From: Allorhizobium sonneratiae
GTDB taxonomy: Bacteria > Pseudomonadota > Alphaproteobacteria > Rhizobiales > Rhizobiaceae
Assembly (NCBI RefSeq): GCF_023700755.1
Contig: NZ_JAMKOJ010000012.1
Location: 1-64,000 of the forward strand
Length of the DNA stretch: 64,000 nucleotides
Direction of reading: 5' to 3'
Part shown: positions 45,401-54,627 of the stretch, piece by piece
How the letters are laid out: each line of letters opens with the position of its first letter
Position numbering within the stretch: the first letter of the stretch is position 1
Translations under genes and position numbers: made by a program
Notes under the pieces: generated by a model
Databases searched by the model: none
Told to the model about the DNA's origin: nothing
What the model saw: the letters and a program-made list of their open reading frames with translations, nothing else

Positions 45401-48400
45401 GAGATACCGAGAAAACCGGCCTGATCGAGCAATCGCTGCCATTCTTCGCCATCGACCAATGTGCCGAGAGGAAAATCCTCGGAGACGGTGCGGTCGAACC
45501 ATGTCTCTAAAAGGCCGAAAGCAAAATCCTGAAACAGGGAGGGGGCGGAGGCAACAGCGATGAACCGCCGGACCGAGAGCAGGGACCCATGCGTAAAACG
45601 GGCCAGCATGTCACCATCGATCAGGCTGGCAAGGTCCGCTGCAGCACTGACCACCGTATCGATGAAGGTCATGCCATCGAGACCTTTGCGGTCAACCACC
45701 TGCACAGCGGCATCGGCCTCAAACGCCAGTTCGAGATTGCGGCGAAGACCAGCATCCGGCTCACAAATCACCAGACGCCCGCCGCGCGCACGGATGAGTG
45801 CGGCAAGCTTGCGGCTGAAATGCACCGACACAGCACCAAGCTCCAGCCAGAAGGGGGCCGAAACGGGCGAATCATCGCCAATCAGGCTGTTGGCTGCGTC
45901 GAGGAGCCGCTCCATCCGCGCCGAAGCAAGCGGAGAATGAACGGCAAAATGCTCAAGCGTTGCCTCACCGACCAGACCGGACCAGAGATCGGCACCATTC
46001 AGCCCGCCGTCCACGGCCTGTAGCCTGGCATCAAGGGCGGAATACACATCGTTGATCATTACCAGCTCGACGGTCCGTGCGGGAAAATCGCGGTAAAGTT
46101 CGCCGATCAGCTCGGACACGGGCGGCAGACCCGCATCAGGCTCCAGACGCCAGCATCCATCTTCGGCAACAGCCAGACCGGCATCACTCAGGAGATGAAG
46201 GCCGTTGACGAGAAACCGGCGAAGCTGTCTCTCCGCAGGCAACCTGCCGGAGCGCACACAGACATCAGGGTCGGCCAGCCGCAGCGCCAGCCCATGCAGC
46301 GCACTCAAGACCGCAGCCTGCAAGAGCACGCTGGCCGTATCAGGCTCCACATCGCCGTCGGCGAAAAGACCGGGCGGCAAAAACAGCTCACTGTCGCGCA
46401 ACAGCGGCAAGGCCACCGTCTCATAGCGATAGGCAAGACTTTCGAGCGGTTTGTGCTGTTTCAGATAGGTGCGGCGGAAGCGACCGCCGCGCAGGCTGGC
46501 AATCAGGCTGCCATCCTCGGCAAAGAGGGTAAAATGGGCCTTGATCGAGCTTTCACTCACCCGCTCGATCTCGATGACCGCCCGATGCACGGCAAGACCG
46601 AGGCACGCGGTGCGGATCATGGCGAAGCCAACCGGAATATAGGGCGCACCGCCGCGCTCGCCGCTTAAACGGTCGAACAGCGCCACCAGCCCATGGAACA
46701 TGGCATCGACCGACATCGGATTGAGATTATAGCCGAGCAACGGATGGGCGGGGGAGGCGGCTGGCTTCAGCACGACCTCAAGCCAGTGGTCGCCATGGCA
46801 GACGGCCCGTTCCAGCAACTGGAAATGCGGGCCGTAATCGAGACCGAAATGGCGTGCCGTGCGATAGGCGCTTTCGGCATCGACCACGGCGGTCGGTGCG
46901 GGCAGATCGTTCAGAACCGTGGCCGGCGCTTCGGTTGCGGTCAGCCGGCGCAACCGGCCCATGGCATGCAGCGTCCAGTCATCCTCGCTCAGCCGCTCAC
47001 GCGACAGAATGCGGATATCGCCGGTCTCACGGGAAATCTCTGTCGACAGTTCCAGAATATGGCTGTCGCTCAATTCCAGCGGACGCAGGATATCGAGATT
47101 GGCCAGCTCCAGCCGGTCGGTGCCGAAAAGGTCCTGTCCTGCCGAGAGTGCTATTTCGATAAAGCCGCTGCCGGGCAGGATCGCCCTGCCATCGACCACA
47201 TGCTCGCCCAGATCGGGAAAGAGCCGGGCATCGACATGGTTTTTCCAGTGCGTCCCGTTCATATCGACCCGCCAGCCATTCAACCGGTAGGCGTTACGGG
47301 CAAAACGGCCATAAAGATCGACCCGGTCGCTGGTCGGCTCCGGCCTGAGCTCGAGATGCGAAAACGGCAGACCCGGCAGGCGGATCTCGGCCCGACGCGG
47401 TCCGAACACCGCCGATGCATCGACCCTTGCGCCATGGGCTATGGCGCGCGCCAGTGCCTGTGCCACCGGATCGATCCCATCTGGGGCCTGATCCCGGTTC
47501 AGGGTGGCGATGGTGGTGACGGACTGACCCGCATGCTGCGCGGTTTCACCCACATAATTGCCGAGAATGGCGCGGGGCGAAATTTCGACGAAGACCGAGC
47601 ATTCCAGGGCAAGCGCCGTCTCCGTCGCCTGCCGGAAACGAACCGGGCAACGCACATTCTGCCACCAGTAATCCGCTGTCAGCGCCTGACCGTCGAAAAC
47701 CTCACCCGTCACCGTGGAAATGAACGGCAAAACCGCCGGGCGCGGGGCAATCACCGGTGGATCGGCAAAAAATCCATCCTGCGCCATATCGATCAGCGGG
47801 TGATGGAAGGGATAATCGATATCGAGAACCTGGGCAGGAATACGCCGCTTGCGCGCCTCGTCGCGAACAGCCTGAACCGCCTCGCGCGGGCCTGAAACAG
47901 TGACCGAGCCTAGCGCGTTGATCGCCGCGATCGCCACATCATCGAGAGCAAGCTCGCCGATCAGCACTGCGGCATCGGCTTCGCCAAGCTTCAAGGCCGC
48001 CATGGTGCCGGAACCCGCCAGCACTGCCTGATGCTGCGAGCGCTTGGCGATGACGGCGACAGCGTCATCCAGTGTCAGCGCACCGGCGCAATAAGCCGCC
48101 GCCACCTCACCGACGGAATGACCGAACACCGCATCCGGGGTCAACCCCTTTGCCTTCAGCGCATCGGTCAGCGCCACCTGAACGGCAAACAGCAGCGGCT
48201 GGGCAAGCCGCGTATCCTTGAGCCTGGCCTCAAGGGCCGGATCTGTCAGGGCATCTTTCAGCGAGATCGGCGAAAACCGGCTGAAAGAGGCCGCGACGTG
48301 ATCGAAACTCTGGCGGAAAACCGGATTGGCACGGTAGGCGTCGAGACCCATTCCCGCCCATTGCGCGCCATTGCCGGCAAAGACAAAGGCCAGCTTTGCA

Positions 48401-49953
48401 TTTAACGTCAGCGCTGTTCCGATTTCACCACCGCTCTTTCCAGTTTCACGCCGCTCGGCCACGGCCCTGATCACGGCCTCCGTCGGACCGGAGGCGACAA
48501 AACGATGTTTCAGAGCGGCACGATTGGCTGCAGCGGCAGAGATGATACCGGCAGCAGCCTGCGGATCTGTCCTGAACGCCGCATCATAGGCTTCGACCAG
48601 CGCCGTCAGGCTTTCCTGCGTATGGGCACTGATCATAAAGACCGGCTCATGCGAGGAGGCCGGCGCAAGGCGTGACACCGGTTCGGGATCGGCAATCACC
48701 ACATGGGCATTGGCGCCACCGAAACCGAAGGAATTGACACCCGCCCGTCTTGCCGTCTTCCCACGCGGCAGCGGCACCGGCTGCGCAGCAACCTTGACAT
48801 TCAGCCCTTCAAAATCGATCGCATCATTCGGTTCATCGAAATGCAGCGATGGGGGCAGAAGATCGTGCTCCAGCGCCAGCATCGCCTTCATCAGCCCCAG
48901 CAGTCCCGAAGCCGGTTCGGCATGGCCTATATTGGTCTTGATCGATCCGATCAGGATCGGCTCTTTACGGCGCTGGCCAATGACTGTGCCGAGCGACCAG
49001 ACCTCGGCCGGGTCGCCCACCTTGGTTCCCGTGCCATGGCCTTCGATGAAGGCGAGACTGTCGGGATCAATGCCATTGCCGTCGTAAACCGCACGCAACA
49101 ACGTCGCCTGCGCCTCTTTCGACGGCAGAGAAATACCGTTGGTGCGGCCTGCCGCATTGATACCGCTGGCGAGGATCGTCGCATGGCTGCGGTCGCCTTC
49201 CCTCAACGCCCTGTCCCGGCTTCTGAGAACCAGCGACACCGCGCCTTCGGCGCGCACATAGCCGATGCCGTCATTGGAATAAGCCTTGCACAGCCCGTCT
49301 ATCGAGAGCATCCGCGCCTGGGCGAAACCGACGAAGGGCAAAGGATGCACCAGCACATTGACGCCCGCGACGATTGCCGTATCGACAAGACCGGCCTCGA
49401 TAGCCCGCACGGCATGATCGAGGGCAACCAGTGAGGAGGAACAAGCGGTATCGACCGTGAGGCTTGGTCCATTCAGGCCGAAGACATGGGAAATGCGGTT
49501 GGAGACCACCGACAGCGTATTGCCGGTCATAAAATGCGGGCCGGGCCCGGCCGGGTCCTCTGCCGCCAGATTGGCATGATCGAGACTGGACGCGCCGACA
49601 TAGACGGCGACATTCTCGCCATGAAGGCTTTCGGCAGGAATATTGGCGTCTTCCAGCGCCCGCCAGGTCAGTTCCAGCAGAATGCGCTGCTGCGGGTCCA
49701 TGAAGGCCGCTTCGCGCTGCGACATGCCGAACAGCGCCGGATCAAAGCAGTAAATATCATCAAGAACGCCGGCTGCCAGCGTATAATATTTTCCGGCAAT
49801 ACCGATCTCGGGATGCCAATAGCGGGCAATATCCCATCGATCCTGCGGCAGGGTTGTTACCGTGCACCGTCCCTGGCTGAGCACTGAAAACAGCTCATCC
49901 GTCGAATTCGCTCCAGGCGCGACACAGGCGCGGCCAATAATCTCAACTGCCAT
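42481..49953 (-). CDS. rkpA: RkpA-like type I polyketide/fatty-acid synthase
   Basis: A 2490-aa single-module reducing synthase. Domain order with approximate residues: ketosynthase 1-420 (Cys171 in VDTACSSSL, His306, His344), acyltransferase 520-830 (Ser613 in GHSVG, YPFH at 714-717), dehydratase 900-1170 (HVVDGRAILP with His918, Asp1083 in VDAMFHG), a region 1205-1540 resembling a C-methyltransferase but without the glycine-rich SAM loop, enoylreductase 1775-2090 (GAAGGVGLAAIQIAQ), ketoreductase 2105-2340 (GGIGGFGLATANWL, Tyr2252) and acyl carrier domain 2395-2460 (Ser2422 in GLDSLMAVEL). There is no thioesterase or reductase release domain. In S. meliloti rkpA is required for K-antigen and is thought to make its special lipid. 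The ATG at 49953 is used; its ribosome site is weak. A divergent MFS gene lies 432 bases away. Confidence 0.93.
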   Translation of the reverse strand: MAVEIIGRACVAPGANSTDELFSVLSQGRCTVTTLPQDRWDIARYWHPEIGIAGKYYTLAAGVLDDIYCFDPALFGMSQREAAFMDPQQRILLELTWRALEDANIPAESLHGENVAVYVGASSLDHANLAAEDPAGPGPHFMTGNTLSVVSNRISHVFGLNGPSLTVDTACSSSLVALDHAVRAIEAGLVDTAIVAGVNVLVHPLPFVGFAQARMLSIDGLCKAYSNDGIGYVRAEGAVSLVLRSRDRALREGDRSHATILASGINAAGRTNGISLPSKEAQATLLRAVYDGNGIDPDSLAFIEGHGTGTKVGDPAEVWSLGTVIGQRRKEPILIGSIKTNIGHAEPASGLLGLMKAMLALEHDLLPPSLHFDEPNDAIDFEGLNVKVAAQPVPLPRGKTARRAGVNSFGFGGANAHVVIADPEPVSRLAPASSHEPVFMISAHTQESLTALVEAYDAAFRTDPQAAAGIISAAAANRAALKHRFVASGPTEAVIRAVAERRETGKSGGEIGTALTLNAKLAFVFAGNGAQWAGMGLDAYRANPVFRQSFDHVAASFSRFSPISLKDALTDPALEARLKDTRLAQPLLFAVQVALTDALKAKGLTPDAVFGHSVGEVAAAYCAGALTLDDAVAVIAKRSQHQAVLAGSGTMAALKLGEADAAVLIGELALDDVAIAAINALGSVTVSGPREAVQAVRDEARKRRIPAQVLDIDYPFHHPLIDMAQDGFFADPPVIAPRPAVLPFISTVTGEVFDGQALTADYWWQNVRCPVRFRQATETALALECSVFVEISPRAILGNYVGETAQHAGQSVTTIATLNRDQAPDGIDPVAQALARAIAHGARVDASAVFGPRRAEIRLPGLPFSHLELRPEPTSDRVDLYGRFARNAYRLNGWRVDMNGTHWKNHVDARLFPDLGEHVVDGRAILPGSGFIEIALSAGQDLFGTDRLELANLDILRPLELSDSHILELSTEISRETGDIRILSRERLSEDDWTLHAMGRLRRLTATEAPATVLNDLPAPTAVVDAESAYRTARHFGLDYGPHFQLLERAVCHGDHWLEVVLKPAASPAHPLLGYNLNPMSVDAMFHGLVALFDRLSGERGGAPYIPVGFAMIRTACLGLAVHRAVIEIERVSESSIKAHFTLFAEDGSLIASLRGGRFRRTYLKQHKPLESLAYRYETVALPLLRDSELFLPPGLFADGDVEPDTASVLLQAAVLSALHGLALRLADPDVCVRSGRLPAERQLRRFLVNGLHLLSDAGLAVAEDGCWRLEPDAGLPPVSELIGELYRDFPARTVELVMINDVYSALDARLQAVDGGLNGADLWSGLVGEATLEHFAVHSPLASARMERLLDAANSLIGDDSPVSAPFWLELGAVSVHFSRKLAALIRARGGRLVICEPDAGLRRNLELAFEADAAVQVVDRKGLDGMTFIDTVVSAAADLASLIDGDMLARFTHGSLLSVRRFIAVASAPSLFQDFAFGLLETWFDRTVSEDFPLGTLVDGEEWQRLLDQAGFLGISAARQDGEGGPVMTVSACGRKLEAEFDVIMPEARPVVVVHDGAIDPSRIEAALAALSPVDEIRLLTLTGQEEENRAAFTALLRDETFAADGGFVWLLPQSLEQERDGDGSLVLQDRVLSLSALALALGDAGVAKPCPIALVLPGGAPLKAGLSARVSHPVNSGLWRFARVLRNEFDLLDLRVVDPGAADNAIEVMLECGLRLLAQPSQNHEWLIEAETGLLCEVRAVPDQCVEPVTAFDAAVIRQRVASQVGSIVWESCPVPDIGAHDVLVKTAATGLNFRDVMWAMGLLPEEALEDGFAGASIGMEFSGEVVAVGSAIDDVAVGDQVMAIAASAFGTHVKVKRAGVTKLPEGIDPVAAATIPVVFLTAYYAIHELARVRPGETILIHGAAGGVGLAAIQIAQHFGAKVIATAGTEEKRRFIKALGVEHVFDSRSLGFVGDVLSVTDGEGVDLALNSLFGEAMEKTLSLVKPFGRFLELGKRDYYADSKIGLRPFRRNVSYFGIDADQLLVLHPDLSRRLLGEVGALFEAGVLTPLPFRAFAYDEIGDAFRLMQNAGHIGKIVVKPPVKGRDMVAKRISGTMKVDPVGMHLVVGGIGGFGLATANWLVEQGARHIALVTRRGVADDETEAMTALWAKQGVHVHIHACDVTNETDLSGLLTALRAVAPLKSVVHAAMVLDDALIANLDRARNRPVIEVKAKGASLLDRLTRQDRLDNFILFSSATTFVGNPGQGNYVAANGFLEGLARARRESGLPGLAIGFGAIADAGYLARNTVVNEKLGRRLGKTALMAREALSAVERYIAADNGTVDAATVMISEFDWALAQSLGVMKESLFEVIARRLGHQIGSGDGNGVDLVALVEGKSPAEGQEALFDVLAGVIADTLRIPKESIGLTSVLKEIGLDSLMAVELGSSFEQSTGFDIPLSSLADKATVGDLTRKLYEKVSLRGRLDDKADDSAAEVRIMEELHRRHGG

Positions 49954-50385
49954 CAATCGTCCAAGTCTCTATCGCCAATAAGCCCCTGTCCCCATAACCC
50001 ACAATGTCCTTACGGAAGGCCAGCGGATGCGTCAATCTCACACGTCGCGACCGCCCCGAACAAGAAACGGCAATGTCGACGCAATCAAGGCTTCAGATGC
50101 ATTTTACAGACATTGAAACCGTCAACCAGATACCAATGATCGTTGCTCAACGCCGTCCCGTCGCTTGTCCGATGTAAGAAAGACAATGGCACAACATCGT
50201 TCCAGTCTGTTCCCTGGTCTTTTCCAATTCACTCGTGATTTGAGACGGTTAAGAAAAGTTATTCATACCCTGTCCTCTTCTCTGGTCTTTTTAAATCGAT
50301 TTAATATCATTTTCACAATAGATAGGGCCCGATTTGCAAAAGTCGAAGCCGATGATGTTTGCCATGTCATGAAAGGGTTTGTCGG
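49954..50385. other. Divergent regulatory region between rkpA and the MFS gene
   Basis: No gene is visible in 432 bases. The half near rkpA is GC-rich; the stretch 50230-50340 is AT-rich and contains the perfect 12-base palindrome TAAATCGATTTA (50292-50303), a LacI- or GntR-type operator candidate 83 bases before the MFS start. Promoters for both genes must lie here, but none matches sigma-70 hexamers well enough to call. Confidence 0.5.
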
Positions 50386-51567
50386 ATGCGGGCTATCGTC
50401 ACCAAAGAGCGGGCTGCCGTCTCTCTGCTCTTCCTGATGAACGGCACCATGGCCGGATGCTGGGCGGTGAAAGTGCCGCAATTTTCCAGTGCCCTGTCGC
50501 TTTCCGAATTCGAACTGGGACTGATGATCCTCACCCTGGGGCTGGGCTCAATTGTCTTCATGCCGATTGCCGGGGCCAGCATTTCCCGTTTCGGGTCGCG
50601 TGCCGTCGCGCTTGCGACCTCGCTTATGTTTGTGCCGATGCTGCTTGTGTTGACGCTTGCGCCCAATGTCATGACGGCCGTGCCCGCAATCTTCCTGTTT
50701 GGCGGCTTCATGGGCGCAATGGATGTGGCGATGAACGCCAATGCGGTTGAAACAGAAACCCATATGGGCCGGGCGATCATGTCCTCCTGTCATGCGTTCT
50801 GGAGCCTTGGCGGTCTGGCCGGTGCAGGACTGGGCGGCTGGTTGTTGACCATCAGCACTCCCATCCTCCATGCTCTGGTGTCGACCTTTCTTGCCGCCGC
50901 GCTCTTGTTGCTCGCCTGGCCCTATCTTTATCGAGACGCGCCTCACCACCACTCAGACCACACGCCGCGATCAGGATTGCCACGAACAGCCGCCCCCTGG
51001 CTTCTTGGGATAATCGCCCTGTTTTCCATGATCCCGGAAGGCAGCGTTCTGGACTGGAGCGCCCTTTATCTTCGCAAAGAGCTTCACACGGATGTGGCCG
51101 CATCCGGCCTTGCCTATGCCGGGTTTTCGCTCACCATGGCGCTCATGCGCTTTGCCGGAGATCATTTGCGCGACCGGCTCGGCGCCATACTGATCCTCAG
51201 GCTGAGCGCTGCCATCGCAATGAGCGGTCTGCTCCTTGCCGGCTTTGCCGCTGGCCCTCTCATGGCAATCGCCGGTTTTGCCCTGATGGGCATCGGCATT
51301 GCCAATCTGGTTCCGATTGCCTTTTCGGCTGCGGGCAAGCTGCCCGGTTTGGCGCCCGGCATCGGGCTATCGGTGGTGACGACCATGGGCTATTGCGGCA
51401 TCCTCATTGCTCCCTCCCTGATCGGCTTCATCGCCAGCCATGCATCGCTCGGACTGGTGTTCAAGGCCCTGCCTGTGCTGCTGGTCGTGGTTCTGCTGCT
51501 TTCAGGGCAGGCCCGCCATGCCGATCGACAGGACGAAGACCGTCACGCAGTTGACATTGAAGCATGA
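50386..51567 (+). CDS. MFS transporter (YbjJ/fucose-permease-like)
   Basis: A 393-aa inner-membrane protein with 12 predicted helices. The start RAAVSLLFLMNGTMAGCWAVKVPQFSSALSLSEFELGL and the segment GAMDVAMNANAVETETHMGRAIMSSCHAFWSLGGLAGAGLGG are those of the YbjJ-type major facilitator group; GYCGILIAPSLIGFIA lies in the last third. The substrate is unknown. The tail is His/Asp-rich and hydrophilic. AAAGGG lies nine bases before the ATG at 50386; an in-frame ATG 27 bases upstream is less likely. Divergence from rkpA does not by itself tie it to capsule synthesis. Confidence 0.9.
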   Translation: MRAIVTKERAAVSLLFLMNGTMAGCWAVKVPQFSSALSLSEFELGLMILTLGLGSIVFMPIAGASISRFGSRAVALATSLMFVPMLLVLTLAPNVMTAVPAIFLFGGFMGAMDVAMNANAVETETHMGRAIMSSCHAFWSLGGLAGAGLGGWLLTISTPILHALVSTFLAAALLLLAWPYLYRDAPHHHSDHTPRSGLPRTAAPWLLGIIALFSMIPEGSVLDWSALYLRKELHTDVAASGLAYAGFSLTMALMRFAGDHLRDRLGAILILRLSAAIAMSGLLLAGFAAGPLMAIAGFALMGIGIANLVPIAFSAAGKLPGLAPGIGLSVVTTMGYCGILIAPSLIGFIASHASLGLVFKALPVLLVVVLLLSGQARHADRQDEDRHAVDIEA

Positions 51568-51612
51568 TTGATCCACCTGAAAAGCATGTTTTCATAGAGT
51601 GAGATCGGTTCC

Positions 51613-52863
51613 ATGGCCTCCCCTCAAGACTTCGATCCGAAACCGCGCCGTGCCTCTGTTGCCGTCGATGTCGGCGGTGTGATCGTCGGCGGCGGCGCCC
51701 CGGTTGTGGTGCAATCCATGACCAACACCGACACCGCCGATATCGACGCCACGGTCAAGCAGGTCGCCGACCTCTACAAGGCGGGCTCGGAAATCGTGCG
51801 CATCACCGTCGACCGGGATGAAAGTGCCGCTGCTGTGCCGAAAATCCGCGAGCGTCTTCTGCGGCTTGGCCTCGACGTGCCGCTGGTCGGCGATTTTCAC
51901 TATATCGGCCACAAGCTGCTGGCCGATCATCCGGCCTGTGCCGAGGCGCTGGCGAAATATCGCATCAATCCCGGCAATGTCGGCTTCAAGGACAAGAAGG
52001 ACAAGCAGTTCGCCGAGATCGTCGAAATGGCGATCCGTTACGACAAGCCGGTGCGCATCGGCGTCAACTGGGGCTCGCTCGATCAGGATCTGCTGACCCG
52101 GTTGATGGATGACAATCAGGACAAGGGCTCGCCGCTATCGGCCCGTCAGGTCATGCATGAGGCCATCTGTCAGTCGGCGCTTCTGTCGGCCGAGCTTGCC
52201 GAAGAGATCGGCCTTGCCCGCAACCGCATCATTCTCTCGGCCAAGGTCAGTCAGGTTCAGGACCTGATCGCCGTCTATTCCATGCTGTCGGAACGCTCCG
52301 ATCATGCGCTTCATCTCGGGCTGACCGAAGCGGGCATGGGCACCAAGGGCATCGTCGCCTCCTCCGCCGCCATGGGCTATGTGCTGCAACAGGGCATCGG
52401 CGACACAATTCGCGTGTCCCTGACGCCCGAGCCGGGCGGCGACCGCACCCGTGAAGTGCAGGTGGCGCAGGAACTGTTGCAGGTCATGGGTTTCCGGCAA
52501 TTCGTACCGGTCGTGGCCGCCTGCCCCGGCTGCGGCCGCACCACCTCAACCGTCTTTCAGGAGCTGGCGCAGAAAATCCAGAGCGACATCCGCAAGAACA
52601 TGCCGGTCTGGCGGGAAAAATATCCCGGTGTCGAAGGGCTCAATGTCGCGGTCATGGGCTGTATCGTCAACGGGCCGGGTGAGAGCAAACATGCCGATAT
52701 CGGCATTTCACTGCCCGGCACCGGCGAAAGCCCGTCCGCGCCCGTTTTTATTGACGGAAAAAAGGAAATGACTCTGCGCGGACCAAGGATCGCCGAAGAG
52801 TTTGAAGCACTGGTAATTGATTATATTGAAAAACGATATGGTCAAAAATCAGCGGCGGAATAA
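51613..52863 (+). CDS. ispG: 4-Hydroxy-3-methylbut-2-enyl diphosphate synthase IspG (flavodoxin type)
   Basis: IspG (GcpE) is the penultimate enzyme of the MEP isoprenoid pathway and carries a [4Fe-4S] cluster. The 416-aa protein has the TIM-barrel start [55 protein letters not shown] and, in the reductase part, the cluster ligands ACPGCGRTT and [11 protein letters not shown] with Glu after it ([13 protein letters not shown]). Length fits the alphaproteobacterial form. It stands as its own unit 45 bases after the MFS gene. Confidence 0.96.
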   Translation: MASPQDFDPKPRRASVAVDVGGVIVGGGAPVVVQSMTNTDTADIDATVKQVADLYKAGSEIVRITVDRDESAAAVPKIRERLLRLGLDVPLVGDFHYIGHKLLADHPACAEALAKYRINPGNVGFKDKKDKQFAEIVEMAIRYDKPVRIGVNWGSLDQDLLTRLMDDNQDKGSPLSARQVMHEAICQSALLSAELAEEIGLARNRIILSAKVSQVQDLIAVYSMLSERSDHALHLGLTEAGMGTKGIVASSAAMGYVLQQGIGDTIRVSLTPEPGGDRTREVQVAQELLQVMGFRQFVPVVAACPGCGRTTSTVFQELAQKIQSDIRKNMPVWREKYPGVEGLNVAVMGCIVNGPGESKHADIGISLPGTGESPSAPVFIDGKKEMTLRGPRIAEEFEALVIDYIEKRYGQKSAAE

Positions 52864-53029
52864 GCAATCGTAAGGCTTTTCTTCATATTGCCGCAATTGC
52901 TATGTTGAGCGGAAGCGTTCTCTTTGAAAATCAGGAACAGGTTTTTCGGGGACGACAAACGGAAAAATGAATCTGAAGTCTGCAAGGAGCCTGCTAGACT
53001 TCTGGGGACGATCACGGAGCTTGAGCCTG

Positions 53030-53701
53030 ATGCTGAAACGATTCGCAATTCTTGCGCTTGCCGCCACTTTTCTGAGCGCCTGCACAACAACAAATCCTTA
53101 TACGGGCGAACAACAGATGTCGAATACCTCCGGTGGCGCCCTCATCGGCGCTGGCCTCGGCGCACTTGGCGGATTTGCTCTGTCCGGTGGTCACGGTGGC
53201 GTTGCACGGCGTAATGCCGCACTGATCGGTGCTGGCATCGGCGCACTGGCCGGTGGTGCTATTGGCAACTATATGGACAATCAGGAAGCTGAACTGCGCG
53301 CCCAACTGCAAGGCACCGGCGTTTCCGTTACCCGTCAGGGCGACCGCATCATCCTGAACATGCCGTCCAACATCACCTTCCCGACCGATCAGGCCCAGGT
53401 TCTGCCGCCCTTCTATGCGACGCTCAATTCCGTGGCCATCGTCTTGCGGAAGTTCAACAAGACCCTGATCGACGTCAACGGCTACACCGACTCGACCGGC
53501 AGCCTAGCCCACAATCAGGACCTATCGCAGCGCCGCGCCGATGCTGTGACCAATTATCTCGCGCAGCAAGGCGTCGATCCACGTCGTATGTCCTCCATGG
53601 GCTTCGGTCCCAGCCAGCCGATCGCCAGCAATGCAACCCCGGAAGGGCGCGCCCAGAACCGCCGCGTCGAAGTGTCGATTTCTCCGCTCAGGGCACAGTG
53701 A
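53030..53701 (+). CDS. OmpA/YiaD-family lipoprotein with glycine-zipper domain
   Basis: A 223-aa outer-membrane lipoprotein. The signal peptide MLKRFAILALAATFLSAC ends in a lipobox with the acylated Cys. Next come glycine-zipper helices (GGALIGAGLGALGGFALSGG and GAGIGALAGGAIGNYMDNQE), then an OmpA peptidoglycan-binding domain (FPTDQAQVLPPFYATLNSVA, VNGYTDSTGSLAHNQDLSQRRADAVTNYL, RRVEVSISP). It should tether the outer membrane to the cell wall, like YiaD. The ATG at 53030 is chosen because it gives a perfect lipoprotein signal; the frame is open to 52967. A terminator follows. Confidence 0.92.
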   Translation: MLKRFAILALAATFLSACTTTNPYTGEQQMSNTSGGALIGAGLGALGGFALSGGHGGVARRNAALIGAGIGALAGGAIGNYMDNQEAELRAQLQGTGVSVTRQGDRIILNMPSNITFPTDQAQVLPPFYATLNSVAIVLRKFNKTLIDVNGYTDSTGSLAHNQDLSQRRADAVTNYLAQQGVDPRRMSSMGFGPSQPIASNATPEGRAQNRRVEVSISPLRAQ

Positions 53702-53728
53702 TCGACTGTTCCAAGTCCGACAAAATAC

Positions 53729-53755
53729 AAAGCGCCGCTTTCGCGGCGCTTTTTT
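53729..53755 (+). terminator. Rho-independent terminator after the OmpA-like gene
   Basis: AAAGCGCCGC, loop TTTC, GCGGCGCT, then a run of T. The stem is perfect and lies 28 bases after the stop. On the minus strand the tail reads TTTG, so it mainly serves the plus strand. Confidence 0.92.
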
Positions 53756-53805
53756 ATACATGAGAGATAACAGCAAACCTGTTTTGCCATTACCTGAACA
53801 TTCAA

Positions 53806-54531
53806 TCACACGAAAAACTGCGCGCCATTGGCCGAAATGGTCGAACCGGTGATGAAACCGGCCTCATCTGCCGCGAGGAACAGAACAACGCGCGCGATTT
53901 CTTCCGGCTCGCCCAGACGACCGACCGGGATTTGCGGCAGAATGCGCTCGTTGAGCACTTTTTCCGGAATGGCCTTGACCATTTCTGTGGCGATATAGCC
54001 GGGGCAAATGGCGTTGACGGTGATGTTTTTCGCTGCCCCTTCCTGCGCCAGGGCCTTGGTGAAGCCGAGATCGCCTGCTTTCGCTGCAGAATAGTTCACC
54101 TGCCCCATCTGACCCTTCTGGCCGTTGATCGAGGAAATATTGATGATGCGGCCAAAACTGCGGTCACGCATGCCGGTCCAGACCGGATGGGTCATGTTGA
54201 ACATGCCGGTCAGATTGGTGCTGATCACCTCATTCCACTGCTCCGGCGTCATCTTGTGGAACATCGCGTCACGGGTAATCCCGGCATTGTTGACCAGAAT
54301 CTCGACCGGACCCAAAGCCTTCTCAACCTCGGCAATGCCTTCGACACAGGCTTTGTAAGAAGACACATCCCACTTGAACACGGGAATGCCCGTGACGGCT
54401 TCAAAGGCCTTGGCCTTTTCATCATTGCCCGCGTAATTGGCGGCGACCTTGTATCCTGCCGATTTCAGCGCAACAGAAATAGCCTCCCCGATACCGCGCG
54501 TTCCCCCCGTTACCAATGCAACCCTGCTCAT
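53806..54531 (-). CDS. phbB: Acetoacetyl-CoA reductase PhbB
   Basis: An NADPH-dependent SDR that reduces acetoacetyl-CoA to (R)-3-hydroxybutyryl-CoA, the monomer of polyhydroxybutyrate. The 241-aa protein has TGGTRGIGEAI for cofactor, NNAGITRDAMFHKM, the catalytic Ser in INISSINGQKGQMGQ and Tyr/Lys in VNYSAAKAG; the stretch HKMTPEQWNEVISTNLTGMFNMT and the end GSTISANGAQFFV are typical of PhaB/PhbB rather than FabG. AGAGGAA precedes the ATG. It lies 96 bases after phbA on the same strand. Confidence 0.95.
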   Translation of the reverse strand: MSRVALVTGGTRGIGEAISVALKSAGYKVAANYAGNDEKAKAFEAVTGIPVFKWDVSSYKACVEGIAEVEKALGPVEILVNNAGITRDAMFHKMTPEQWNEVISTNLTGMFNMTHPVWTGMRDRSFGRIINISSINGQKGQMGQVNYSAAKAGDLGFTKALAQEGAAKNITVNAICPGYIATEMVKAIPEKVLNERILPQIPVGRLGEPEEIARVVLFLAADEAGFITGSTISANGAQFFV

Positions 54532-54627
54532 GCCGGTATTTCCTCTTGTTCAGCTTATGTTTTAAATATCAAGCATTTGCGCCCCCTTTCACGGGAGCGC
54601 TGCCGTTTTGATCACAATCAGCCGCGG

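Noticed and set aside
43864..45510. 548-codon plus-strand frame opposite rkpA
   Set aside because: Shadow of the synthase gene; the product is a Arg/Gly/His-rich nonsense-like sequence.
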